A stretch of 64,000 nucleotides of DNA from assembly GCA_003290165.1 (NCBI GenBank), contig QNQO01005767.1, positions 349,564-413,563 on the forward strand, given 5' to 3'. The notes under the pieces were generated by a model, which was not told where the DNA came from, did no database searches, and saw only the letters and a list, made by a program, of their open reading frames with translations. Below, piece by piece: positions 9,267 to 20,741 of the stretch. Position 1 is the first letter of the stretch. Each line of letters opens with the position of its first letter. This DNA is from Berberis thunbergii (lineage: Eukaryota; Streptophyta; Magnoliopsida; Ranunculales; Berberidaceae). The position numbers and the translations under genes were made by a program.

Positions 9267-12200
9267 TATAGCACCCCGTAAATTTTTTTTGTACTTACTG
9301 AAAATATTTATATTTTTGTGTGATTGTCTTCATTAAGTTATGGGCATACGTATGAGTTATTTGTTTGTCCATGTGATGTGTAGTTTGTTTATTTAAGAAT
9401 TTATTTCCTACTTACCTTCCTCTACCGAATCTCGGGACGAGATTCTTTTGAGTTGTATATATTGTAATACCCGCCTAATTAAATAAATATAAAAATTTAT
9501 TCAGTAAACCCTAATGTTGATGGGTTGTTAGTCAATTGTATTTGGGCTTGGTTTTGGGCTTTTATTAAACTAATACGTAGGGTTTTTATTTTGTGAAAGA
9601 GGGCGGGTGTTCTCAGAATTTCAGTGGGGGTGGATAACCACCCACCATATAAAAAAAAAAAAAGAGAAGAAGAAACAAAATTTTTCCTTAAGCTTTTCTT
9701 TTCTATTCTCCTTCTCGTTTCTTTCTTCTTTGATGGCTCCTTCTACTTTGATGGCGGCTGACAGTGGCGAAGAGATGAAGATTGTGCGAAGAAGAAATGG
9801 AAGGCGAGGCTGCTGGAGATGTGGTGTTGGGCATGCGATTAGGCGAGCGTTGTGGTCGTGGCTGGCGAGAAGGGATTGTGTGTCCAATTGAGGTGAAGAG
9901 GGAAAGATGGTTGTTCGATTGATGGGTACGATGGAAGCAAGGTCTGTGTGTGAAAGGTTATGTGATTGGCTGAAAGAGGGTCTGTATGTGGCGATGAGCT
10001 TGCAGGCGAGAGGCAGACACAGGGCACAGGGGGAAGAGGATGACGATGAGAGGGATGAGGATGAAGAGGTCAGGCTTGGAAGGAGGGATTCGCAAGTTGC
10101 AGAGAAGTTGCTTGTTGTTGTAGTTGTTTTCAGGTGCTGGATGTGGGAGGAGGAGGTTTTGATCTGGATTTGTAATCCTTTACGGGTGATGAAAGCTTGG
10201 ATACTTACTTTCTAGAGTTAAGGACCGATGAGGAGAAGCTCGAGAGGAGCTTCAATTGAGTCTCTGGATCGTGATATCCTTTCCATGATTTTCTCATTTC
10301 TGCATAGTCACTTCGATATCGCTCGCTGCTCCTCTGTCTGCAAAATCCTGGTATGATGTCCTCCACACATCTGTTTTATTGAAGATGCAATACTGTAAGC
10401 AACAAGAGGATTCTTCTGTCATTTCCAATGTGTCTTCCAGTTCCGGAACCACATTGAACAAATGTCTAGAGGAGTGGGCTTTAAAACAACATAGGTTGTC
10501 CTTACAGGCTGGTTCAGTTGATGTTTATCAGTGGAACTGTCACTCTGCTGGGGGTTGATCAGTGTCGAATGAAGAATGGGTTGGTAGGCAGAGGATAATC
10601 CTATCTCAAGTCCACCTATGGAGAGTGAGTAATTAGATGGGGATAAAGCCAGTAAATGTAGCAAGAGATACTAGTGCTTGTTGATAAGTAAAGATTTGCT
10701 TTATATGTACCGTCTCATAGTTTGTAATTGTGTGATTCTATGGTTGATTTGTCAGTATGACTTGTACCTCATTGGCGGAAGGAGGTATCTGTGATGGTTC
10801 AAGTTTGGGAAGTATTTGAGTAGAATCAAAGGTCATGGTGTGCTTGTGGGACTGTAGGTGGAATTGAGGTGAATGGTTTTGTAGGAGGGGTAGTTGGACG
10901 TGTTGTTTGAATGGTGGGTGTTTTTAATGCCATGTCTTGAAGAGAAACCAGAGTCTTGTGTTGAGGCTAAGCAAATTCCTTTTTAGAGGGCTCGAATAAT
11001 GTGGCTGAAACAGGGGCTCTTCTGGAGGGATTAAAACTATGCAAAGATATGGCCCAGGCAGAAGAATTGGTGAAGGATATGCCAAAGAGTGAGTCTTCTT
11101 TCATTTCTCCTTATGAGTTCCTTTTTTTTTAAATACCCATATCTTTGTTTGTTGATTTTGGTGTGTTTGATGACTTACTGGCGATTTAGTGTGTTTAGGG
11201 GTAAGTGTTATCAGTGACACCGTAGGCATCACACCTTTTCACCTGCTGCGTGTTTGTTCATTTTTTTTTTGTAAGATATATTGGCAGTAAACTCCAGAAA
11301 GCTGGTCACCTGCAGATTTTATAACCATGGAGTCCTCTTCTGATATGTTTTCATGCTATACCTTCTTTGCATAGGTGACCAACGCTTGAATGTTTTCATA
11401 CTTTTAACACCTAAGGGAGTCTGTTCATGAGATAGTTGTTCCCTTACCAAATACTGTACTCAAACTTTATTTATTCTTTGTTGCCTAAGAGACAAAGGAA
11501 TATCATTCTATATTTCTTCACTGAAATTTGGGATGCTACCACAAATGCTCAACCCATATGGACTTGTTGAAGCTTGATTACCTTTTGGTTTTCACCTTTT
11601 ACATCCCTTCTTTCCCATAGTTGATGTGGGACCTAAACATCATCTTGGGAGTATAATTTTCCACTTGTTTCCTTCGGTAACACGGGATTAAAAACTAGGG
11701 TTGGTGACAGTTACACAGAATTTTACCTTGGTTAAGGCAGGGTTATACAATACACTATTTCTAACCTTGCCATGGACTTGTGTTTTTAAGTTTAACTAAC
11801 AATGTGGGGACAGTGTAAAGAGGACGAAGGTCATACAGTAAATGGGTATGGATATGTATGTTGACAGTGTATGTTCTATATTGATTGTCACTGTCTAATC
11901 AATAGATGTGGTCATGTTAGGTGGTTTTCAAAAGAAAAGGTGTATTTCCATAAGGATAGTCAGGTATAGCCAGTAATGGAACTTGTTTTCTTGTCACGCG
12001 TATGTGACTATGTTAAAAGAATGTTTGTGCTTGCGACACACTTGTTTTTCATTCTTTTTCTGAAGGAGATGGCAAAATAGATTTTGTCATGTTATGAATA
12101 TCACCTCGGTAACGTTTTATGTATATATAGTTCTTGTAAAGGGAATGTGATGTGACGTTAATTGATTTGGAAAAAAATAATGACTCAAATAAAATCCTTG

Positions 12201-13235
12201 GTAAATGTTCTTTTTCCACAACTCCAGAGAAAAAAAAAAAAAATGTGAAAAGAAATGAAAATTTTGTATACAGACTTGCTTGTATACGTGTGATATTATT
12301 ATGGGTATGCAGACTTGCTTGCATATCGGTGCACCGTTCCATGTGAGTTCGGTTGTACGTGTAGATTTAGGAGATGCTTGCCATGGATCGAACTTCGGGT
12401 GTGATGACATGTTCCTCGAGGTGGCACCCCACTTGGAACATGTACGCTCCGAGTGGTTTCGAAGGCAAGGGAGGCACACTTGGGTGAGGTGTGTTCGGCA
12501 CAGGAGGAGAGTGCGATTGTGGAAAAGAAGCCAAGAATTAGAAAACAAAATAAATAATTCAATTAAACCATTGAATTGAGCATGCCATGAAATTGTGTAT
12601 AGATTATTTTAGCTTATACTAGGTTAGCCTTGAGGGAAGAAACTAACAGCTCATTCGAACCTTGAATGAGAACTACATGTCTTCCTAAAGGTGGAAAAAA
12701 AAAATGTGTTTTGTTAATATTTCAATAATAGTTTCATATGATTATGGTTTGGAGTGTTGTTGCATTTATGAGGATTAATAACTCACAAACTTTATTTATT
12801 AGTAATAAAGAATGTCTATTTATTTATTAGGATGATAACACTATTGCCTCATTGAGGAACTACCTGATGGTGTGGTTATTTATTGTTGATTGTTTATTAT
12901 CATGTGCGGGTTTATTGATTTTTGGGATGAAGATTTCTCACACCGGCTTTATTGCTGACCCGAGTGAGCTTTTGCTTCTTGGGTACATTCCTTTTGGAAT
13001 GTAGCCGAGTAGTCTTTCAGGTTTAGAGATTTTGAGCTGCATTACTGGAGTTCCGCTAGTGAGCTAGCCATGTCAGTCTTCTCCGGGTTAGACTTTTTAT
13101 TCGTTTTAGTTGTTTAGTTGATGCTGCTATTTGTTTCTGTTGTTATTGAAGTCTCACGTCCCGAGTTTTGGGGGAAACGGATAATCCTAAGTGGATCTTG
13201 GGATTTTCGTTTCCTTCGAAAATCGGGGCGTGACA
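9267..13235 (+). mobile_element. 4-kb LTR-type element (solo LTR-like) with captured gene sequence
   Basis: The element is bounded by the 5-bp direct repeat ATAAC (9262-9266, 13236-13240). It starts TATAGCACCCCG (a decayed TGTAGCACCCCG, as in the relative at 58891) and ends CGGGGCGTGACA, whose complement TGTCACGCCCCG mirrors the start. TG..CA ends with a 5-bp duplication fit an integrase-mutated LTR insertion. No internal gag/pol or second LTR is seen, so I read it as a very long solo LTR or LARD-like unit, perhaps of a Tekay/Del-type gypsy element (inference). A TATA-like run (CCATATAAAAA at 9645) and an F-box gene fragment lie inside. The first 330 bp match 58891 onward closely. Confidence 0.6.
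10228..10600 (+). pseudogene. Captured F-box/WD40 gene fragment
   Basis: Starting at ATG 10228, the translation reads MRRSSRGASIESLDRDILS and then IFSFL..FDIARCSSVCK, a clear F-box core. A single extra A near 10350 shifts the frame; in the next frame the match continues with SWYDVLHTSVLLKMQ and later CLEEWALKQHRLSLQ, then in a third frame GVDQCRMKNGL. This order matches the N-terminal third of plant F-box proteins with WD40 repeats, of the At3g52030 type (from memory). The WD40 repeats themselves were not found. It lies wholly inside the 4-kb LTR-type element and cannot make the normal protein. Another short open stretch (about 10993-11090, reading NVAETGALLEGLK) may be a second captured piece of unknown origin. 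Confidence 0.65.
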
Positions 13236-13240
13236 ATAAC

Positions 13241-14793
13241 TCTAAAGTCACCTCAAAATAAAATTTATAAAAAAGATCTCAGCGCAAACATCATTCAGAA
13301 TCTTGTGACGATTGACAAACAGGAAGGTAGTATGTATCTAGCTACCAATACTTGTGCTTAAAACCCTCCCAAATTTCTTCCCCCAAGCAATCTTTAACAG
13401 GCAGGGGAATGAACTGTGTGTTGTAACCCAAATTTTCCAGTTCAAGTGAAACTAATTGGCAGTAAACCACAAGGAAGAATGAATTACCTCCACAAAGACC
13501 ATTAAAGTATGAGTAAATTCCACCTAGTTTTAGAAGCGTCGGAGAATTGGACTTGTACTTTATAACATCAATTGGACTCGGGTTAGAATTCTGAGCCCGG
13601 GTTGAGATTATACTCTATAAAGGGATTGATTAATCCCGCTTAAATCTAATAGTGGAAGATGAGTGACATGTTTTTCTAGAAAATGAGCCCAGATCTCACC
13701 AAACTCAACAATGAGTTGAGTGTGTGTTCCATTTGAGTTCTGATAAGATGTTTGTAACCATTAGTGTTGCTTTTTTAATAAGATGTTCATAATCATTTTT
13801 CTTTCGACATGTCCATAGTTTCAGTGCACTTATATGTGTTATGAACTTGCACGCTTACAGACATCATTTTCCTGACAGACATCATTTTCCTTAGTAATTT
13901 ACTGAGCCACTTGAGAGCAAAGCTGCTACTGAGGACTAGTCATCAAGGCCTTGTATTTGAGCCTTTACCCTCAAATTTAGCTCACTTGCAAGTCCACCAA
14001 TTGCTTTCAGGAGATTAGGAACCAATTCAGCGCAATCCATCAATTAAGTGAAGATTTTTAGAGCAAACCGAATCGAAGAGATGTAGGAAGTAACCCTACA
14101 TTTGAATGTATGTCTTGGTTGTGCCTGTAAATTGATGACATAGTTGAAACTTGAAAGCTTACTACTACTGAAATGAATAAGAACTCACCTGGTTTAAATG
14201 AGTAATTAAGTAAAGGTTTTAAATAAATGAATAATTAATTAATTACTTCCATACCCACCTAATTATTTTGGATGCTCTTCCATTGTGGAAGCCAACTACC
14301 ACCAAAAAGTAATGTTCACTCAATCAATGAATCCAAGGTCTCTTTTTCCAGTAGTTGGTTCAACAACATGTCAACAAAAGTATCCAATCCTAAAAGGTAA
14401 AATTAAAACTAACATTTGTTTGCAGTTTCAAAAAAGAGTATTGATTAGTATTTGGAAAGTTGTTTAGCACGTGAGTGTCAATTTTACCCATCTCTCTATT
14501 TTCTCTAAATTTATGATGAGAATGATAAAGTTTGTAATCACATACTGAACGCCCTCCCCAGACACTAACCAAACCCAAGGACAAATCACCAATAATCATC
14601 AAATCCACAAAAAAATTTCAAAATGAAAACAACTTGCTACTGTCTTTTTTTTCTTTTTCTTTTCGGAAAAGTACTTAAATTGATAAACAGACATCGAACC
14701 GACATTTTCTTTCGTGTCCGAAAACAAAGTAGTAAAATAAATTACATGGGTTCTTCTTTTTCTTCCTATTTTACAGAGAAAAAGAGAGCTTAT
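13241..14793. other. Intergenic region downstream of the subtilase gene
   Basis: No coding region recognised. The part next to 14794 is the 3' flank of the minus-strand subtilase and probably holds its polyadenylation signals. Confidence 0.6.
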
Positions 14794-17079
14794 TCAAGAC
14801 CAACTAAAGGCAATGGGGCTACCAACAACGTGTTTCCCATCTGACCATTCCAAATGCCCAAACAAATCCGTACCCGAAGGCATCGAATTCGTCGCGAAAC
14901 TCACTGTGTACATCTTCTTTTCATTCCTCTCGGAGAAAGTCAGTGTGTTAGGTTCAACTGATATTTTCACTGATTGGGATTCAGATGTCAAGGACACCTT
15001 GTATGTGCCCGGTGTGCCTACATTGGTCAATGTTCGCGTGTACTTGACCAATGTGGGTTTTTCATTACCGTTCGTTGCAGTCTCAAATACTGCAGCGAAT
15101 GATGGATAGTTAAAATCTTTCAAACTATATTTCTTGGTGGCGTCGCATGTGTAACGTCTCTTTGCAAGGGTGTTAATCTGGACTGAAGTGTAATTCAATG
15201 CACACAGGAAGTTTAGATAGTCATCCACCGTGATGTCGTAAACTAGGCCAGGATCAAGGGCCGAAACTGGGTCAACATGCCCTGCACCAACATCGAATGG
15301 TGTAGCTGGTCTCCCAGTCGAAACGTCCTGTAATTTTTGACCGGATTTGTAAGTAGAGTAAGCAGTAGTCATAAGAGCAGACTTGATCGCTGCAGGACTC
15401 CACTCTGGATGCGCGGCTTTAACAAAGGCCGCGAGCCCGCTTACATGCGGGCAAGACATCGAAGTGCCTGATATAATGTTAAACCCAACACGACGACTGT
15501 CCGATGACAACCCAGTGGGGCCCACACCACCGGACCACCCTGCCAAAATGTTGACACCTGGTGCTATGATATCAGGTTTTAGTATTTCCGGAGTAATCCC
15601 ATTTGGTCCCCTGGAACTAAACGCAGCAACCACAGGTGATGGTTGGATCCCCACTTTGGTGCCTCCAAAAACAATCGTGGCCGTCGGATTAGCTTCCTTG
15701 AACAAATATTCCTTAATCTGGTCTCCGGATTTCTCCCCCACGGTGGTAGCAGGCAACATATGAGCATCAGCCACCAATTCTTCCCCATTCGCGGCGGTGT
15801 TTGCCAAAATCATCCCATAACCTCCGGCATCCTTCACTACCTGCCCCTTCCAGACCCTAGCACTCATGCCACGATCACACAGTACAATTTTTCCGGCAAC
15901 TTTCTCAGGTATCAAAGTATTGCTCATACAAAGATTGCCATTAGTCATGTTGGTTGCATTACCAGCATAAACAACTGGTAACAAAGAACTCGATAATGGC
16001 TTTCCGCTATAGAGCGAAACACCATAGTAATTTTGCCCGTTGCCTAGGCTAACAGATGCTGGAAAGTCTCGATCCAACGTTCCAGCTCCGACGGTAATAA
16101 TCCAGGGCGCAACGTTGGACAGACTATTTGGACTAGGTCCGGCATTTCCAGCTGAACAAGAGACTACAATTCCTTTCTCCATAGCTGTAAATGCGCCAAT
16201 GGAAACACTGTCTCGGAAATAATCCGACATTCCTCCTCCCAGGGACATGGAAATCACATTTACACCATCTTCAACAGCCTTATCCATTGCAGCTAAGATA
16301 TCCGAGCTGAAACATCCACCAAACCAGCAGACCTTATAGGCAGCGATCCTTGCACGGGTAGCCATGCCACGTGCGGTTCCTGCTGCATATCCCAATAGGC
16401 TCGCATTGTCTACTACGGCTCCTGCAGCCGTAGTGGACGTGTGAGTCCCATGTCCATCATCGTCTCTAGGCGATCTAGACTCTATGGTTTCATCGATTGG
16501 ACCGATACTGGCTTCATAGCCACTAGCAAAGAACCTCGCTCCAATCAATTTGTTGTTACAGCTTGCCGCGCTGAACGTCTTGCTCGTCTCGCAAGCACCT
16601 TTCCATCCACTCGGTATTGGTCCGAGCCCTTTATCGTCGTAGCTCTTGCTCTCCGGCCACACACCGGTATCAAGAACAGCAACAATAACATCACTCACCG
16701 AAACTGAATCCGGAAACATTTCACTGTTTTTATCTAGTCCAAGAAACTCCGGTGTTCTAGTAGTATGAAGCTCATACTTCATCTCCGGTAACACTGACAG
16801 AGTTCCATGTAAACCCTCCATCGCCTCCGCTTCTTCTTCCGTTAACCGAGCTGAAAACCCATGTATCACAGTGTTGTAGGTGTACAACATTTCAGCTGAG
16901 TTAGACACCGATTTGAGCGACGAGTCGTACCAGTGAGCATGCTCGACGAAACTCGTCGGCATTTGTGACTTCGCCATGTGGACTATGTATGTTTTCTTCA
17001 TTTGTACATTAGTTTTTGCATGGTTGGTAACCAGATGGAGGAACAAGAATAAGAACAATATAGAGAAACACTTCAACAT
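14794..17079 (-). CDS. SBT1.7: Subtilisin-like serine protease (SBT1 subfamily)
   Basis: An intact intronless gene of 761 codons encodes a secreted S8 protease of the cell wall. I chose the ATG at 17079 because it gives an immediate hydrophobic signal peptide (residues 1-21, MLKCFSILFLFLFL..). An in-frame ATG 42 codons upstream would bury it. Then come an I9 propeptide (about 28-108, TYIVHMAKSQMP), catalytic D137 in VAVLDTGVWPES, H210 in DDDGHGTHT, oxyanion N312 in SAGNAGP and nucleophile S540 in SGTSMSCPHVSG. A PA insert lies at about 345-470 and a C-terminal Fn3-like domain at about 655-761, ending GKHVVGSPIAFSW. Length and motifs match Arabidopsis SBT1.7/ARA12, which matures seed-coat and wall proteins; true orthology is not proven. 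A remnant of a related gene lies at 24880-25005. Confidence 0.95.
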   Translation of the reverse strand: MLKCFSILFLFLFLHLVTNHAKTNVQMKKTYIVHMAKSQMPTSFVEHAHWYDSSLKSVSNSAEMLYTYNTVIHGFSARLTEEEAEAMEGLHGTLSVLPEMKYELHTTRTPEFLGLDKNSEMFPDSVSVSDVIVAVLDTGVWPESKSYDDKGLGPIPSGWKGACETSKTFSAASCNNKLIGARFFASGYEASIGPIDETIESRSPRDDDGHGTHTSTTAAGAVVDNASLLGYAAGTARGMATRARIAAYKVCWFGGCFSSDILAAMDKAVEDGVNVISMSLGGGMSDYFRDSVSIGAFTAMEKGIVVSCSAGNAGPSPNSLSNVAPWIITVGAGTLDRDFPASVSLGNGQNYYGVSLYSGKPLSSSLLPVVYAGNATNMTNGNLCMSNTLIPEKVAGKIVLCDRGMSARVWKGQVVKDAGGYGMILANTAANGEELVADAHMLPATTVGEKSGDQIKEYLFKEANPTATIVFGGTKVGIQPSPVVAAFSSRGPNGITPEILKPDIIAPGVNILAGWSGGVGPTGLSSDSRRVGFNIISGTSMSCPHVSGLAAFVKAAHPEWSPAAIKSALMTTAYSTYKSGQKLQDVSTGRPATPFDVGAGHVDPVSALDPGLVYDITVDDYLNFLCALNYTSVQINTLAKRRYTCDATKKYSLKDFNYPSFAAVFETATNGNEKPTLVKYTRTLTNVGTPGTYKVSLTSESQSVKISVEPNTLTFSERNEKKMYTVSFATNSMPSGTDLFGHLEWSDGKHVVGSPIAFSWS

Positions 17080-17205
17080 GGTTGGAATGAAGAAATGGAG
17101 ATTGAATGAGGAAATAAATAGAGGAAAAGAAGGTTTGGCAAGTGGGTGAAGAAATAAATCATGGAAAGGAAGACAATGGTGTGTGGGGGGCAGGAGCGGA
17201 CCCAA

Positions 17206-19689
17206 AATTTTAGTGGATGGACAGTGAAATGGAAAATATTTATTAATTTATAACAGTAATTATTAATGATAAATTCAATTTTTTTAATCTAAAATAGTAA
17301 ATAATAAAAATTATAATTATAAAAAATATATTGTATATACCAAATTGGATCCAGTGTAATCCAATTTTAAACCAAAATAAGATCATTATCGATACCTTAG
17401 CAAAGAGCAAACAAGCATAATAACTAAAATATATAACTAATATCACAAAATAATTATGATAAGTATCTAAGTGAAACTAATTTTTTTTAAATTTGTGAAT
17501 CTAATATAATCATAACACAATTATATAGAAAATAGTTTATATGAGACTCAAATTTTGTACGAGTTGGCTAATGGTATATATTTTCATTGAATTCTATAGT
17601 TATTATTTTAGATATTAATTTAAATATTTTTTGTTAAAATTTTTATAACATTTTTTAATGTTTGCAATTATTAATAAATTGTATTGAAAATAAAATAAAA
17701 TAAAAAGAACTAGAAAGAGAGGCGGGTTCTTTGAAATAAGAGATTTTATCATCAGAATTGGTCTAACATACCATAAAACTGGGTTTGAACCTATGACCTA
17801 CTAGTACCACCCGCCAAACTCTAATCGTTGAGTCATCATGCCATTGGCACGAGAAGAGGTTTTACATCACTATGACAACTCTAGGACGAGTAAGGAATAT
17901 TGATGTTACGCTTCGGTCACATTCATTTTGTGTGTGTATACTAATGTTAGCTCTTACTTTCAAAATTGGTACATGTAGATATTCTATAAAGTAATTGCAC
18001 CACGAGTGTCGTGAGCGAGTCACTCGGAATAATTATTTACAGAGTCATTTTGAAATTGCCTATTGAAAATACAATTGCTGCAAATTAAAACAAGAACGAA
18101 GTTATCGAAATTTTATTGAGTTGAGTCGCAGACTAGGTAGCTCTTTAAGTTGTTTCACGACTCTGTTCAAGATTGTGCAAGCAGTCTGTTAGTTCTATCG
18201 TCCCAAAGATAAAACAATCCAGATATCTTTTTTTTGTTTCATTCAGACACATGCACTGCTCACCCTATTTATTTTACTCGGAATTACGAAAAACAATGAT
18301 AGTAAATAAATAAAGGATTTCGAAAATAAAAAACTGGAACTCTGCTCAATAAAAATAAAGTTCTGGAAACTCTCTGAAATAGACTGATTACAAAAAAAAA
18401 AAAAAAATTCTCTGAAAAATGATTGCTTTCGATATTTTTATCTGAGAGAGAAAACAAGTATTTATAGGCTGATAAAAAATATATTTGAGAGAAAACGTGC
18501 CTTAAAAAAACGGAGAAAATCACGGAGAACGTGTAGAGAAAAGACTGTGTCTCATCTGACTCAATCTTGTTCTCTGAATCAAATAAAGAAAAATATTTTA
18601 TTTTTTCAAATAAAATTTCAATAAAAAGAATAGGTTTCATCTCAATCTGATCCAAGTCCAAACACTATCCTTATTAACTCCTCTAAAGTAAATTACATAG
18701 ATGATATGTGACTAAACAATTTCGAGAGATTTAAAAATTAAGAAACCATTTTCCTTTATTTTTGAAATTCAAACCAATATTTCAACATTGCCTAAGATAA
18801 ATTTACAGTGACGTGACTTATAGCATATATTGCGTTGCAGATAATGATCAAGATTCAAGCAATCTTCTAGCTAGAGAACCATAGTAGTCCCCTTAACAAA
18901 ATTTCATGATGATTCCATTCTATATTAGCGTAAACTACATTATATTTGTGTTGTTGCTGTTGTTGTTGCTGTTTAGAGGTCAAAAAATTACAGGTCTCTG
19001 CTAGCTGAGGTCTTGATTTTTTTTTTAAGTTCAATTATACGAAGTAATGGGTCCTATAATGGTGGATATATATATATATATATATTTCAATTACCAAACC
19101 TTTTCGTGTATACAACAACGCTGGTCACGGGATGAGTTTACAAAAACACAAGTTTACGACAAAATACTCATCCATCACGGCAATCAATTTTCATTATGTC
19201 AAAGCTGAATATAGAAAAAAAAAACCGATATTTCACGTGTATGGATATAATGAAATTGAGATTTTTGCAAAATTTACAGGGAGTTTGTCGTTCATGTTTG
19301 AAAGAAGCTTATTTAATGGATAATGAACAACGATGATAATAGAAGTCTAGTTACCCTGCTTGCTTTTCAAAAAAAAAGTCTAGCTAGAACGTGTTTTTAT
19401 CGTATCAAAGAAGTGTGAAAGGTGAGATGTTGCTTTCGATGAGTGAAGCAAGAAATTGATTGAGTGAAGAAGAATGTGTTGAGTGTGAGGAGATAGAGCA
19501 ACAAGAACATGTTGTGTAAGTAATTGAAACAGATGGAGCCATATAGCAAATGTACAGGCTGTATGAGGGAATTCTAATTGGCGAGGAAACGGACGAGCTC
19601 ACAAATAAGACAAGCTCGGCTGTATGTAAGGTTGAAGTCACCATCTCTGTTGGTCCTAGCTACATTGTTTGTATCAAGTTTGTGATTGT
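17206..19689. other. AT-rich intergenic DNA with simple repeats
   Basis: No gene recognised. It contains a (TTG)n-like run at 18950-18972 and a (TA)n run at 19068-19085. A segment at 17765-17850 (GGGTTTGAACC followed by TACTAGTACCACCCGCC) resembles 41205-41255 and may be a tRNA-related SINE remnant. Confidence 0.5.
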
Positions 19690-20080
19690 TTGTAATGCGC
19701 CAACAAACGGTAATCTAGTTCAATAGGTAAGTTAGGCGCCTAGACCCAAGACGCGCCAATTTCATAGACTTAGGTCTTCGGGTTTGGCCAAGGATAATAA
19801 GATTCGATATCTATTCACACGAAATCAGCTCTAGCTCACTCAAGCATGAGGTTCTGAACAAAATCAAGTGCCAAAGAGCGTCAATCATGTACAGTTAAGA
19901 TCTTATGCGAGATTTCCTTCCTCCATCATGTCCTCTATCACAGAGACAATTGAAAATGGAACACTCACTATAAAAATCGATAAAAGTAAAGAGAAATGTA
20001 CGCAAGTTATACATACTACAACTTTATATACAGTCTTCACTCTTTCTTGAACTGTTATCTGACTTGCAGATTAGATATCA
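19690..20080 (+). repeat. Diverged LTR-like repeat
   Basis: Words in the same order occur here and at 46100-46540: AGCTCT/ACTCT..., GCCAAGTGC/AAGTGCCAAAG, TCATGTA.A.TAAGAT, GCGAGAT.TCCT.CCT.CATCA, GGGACAATTG/GAGACAATTG, GAACACTC, and a final TGTTA.CTGACTT. This order is typical of a plant gypsy LTR, but ends and target duplications are not visible. Confidence 0.4.
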
Positions 20081-20542
20081 TCGACAAGTTGTAATTTCTA
20101 ACCAGTTTGAAGTTTGAACAAACAAAATAATGGGACCTTCAATTATTGAAAAATAAAGTCATTTTCAGATTCGCAATTGGTTGAGAATACTTTAGAATCT
20201 TGCGATTCCTTAGCCACTTATAATCGATGAGCATTCAGTGAGCCTAATCGAACAACATATCTACACTATTAATTACGAATCAACTAACGTGCTTGTCTCA
20301 ATCTCACTAACCCACCCTTGATTAAGGCTAGCCATGCAATGTTGCAATCCGTGGCGTTGAATCTTATCTATCATTAAACCACTAATTTTGTTCTATTTTC
20401 TTGATTTTTTTAATCCAAATTCTGGAGGCTGGAGAACAGTAATGGTTTCTTCAGCAAAATTCAAGGTGTTTTTTTATTTTATTTTTTATTTTACGATAAA
20501 AGAATAATTCAAGATTAATGAGTTTACTGAATAATGTGACAA

Positions 20543-20732
20543 AAGTGATTCTACACAGCGAGAAAATGGGTGAGGCGAGTGAGGTGGCGGGGTGGAAGCC
20601 GTTCATCTCGCTCGAGATGCAGACGCAAAAAGTTAACACATACATCTCGAATGAGATGAACGGCTCTCACTCCTGTCACCTCACTTTTCTCGCTCGTTTC
20701 CACGCTCATTTCCTCGACACTCAGAATTTCTG
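20543..20732. mobile_element. Palindromic MITE, copy B (190 bp)
   Basis: The arms are inverted repeats around an AT-rich centre near 20625. It is flanked by the 9-bp direct repeat ATGTGACAA (20534-20542, 20733-20741). The right end CGACACTCAGAATTTCTG corresponds to the family terminus GAAATTCTAAATGTCG read on the other strand. Arms here are more diverged from each other than in copies C or E, so this is probably an older insertion. Confidence 0.8.
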
Positions 20733-20741
20733 ATGTGACAA

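Noticed and set aside
10419..10664. Minus-strand 81-residue frame
   Set aside because: It is antisense to the recognised F-box fragment.
16953..17205. Longer start for the subtilase (42 codons upstream)
   Set aside because: It would place the hydrophobic signal peptide internally; the ATG at 17079 gives a normal secretory N-terminus.
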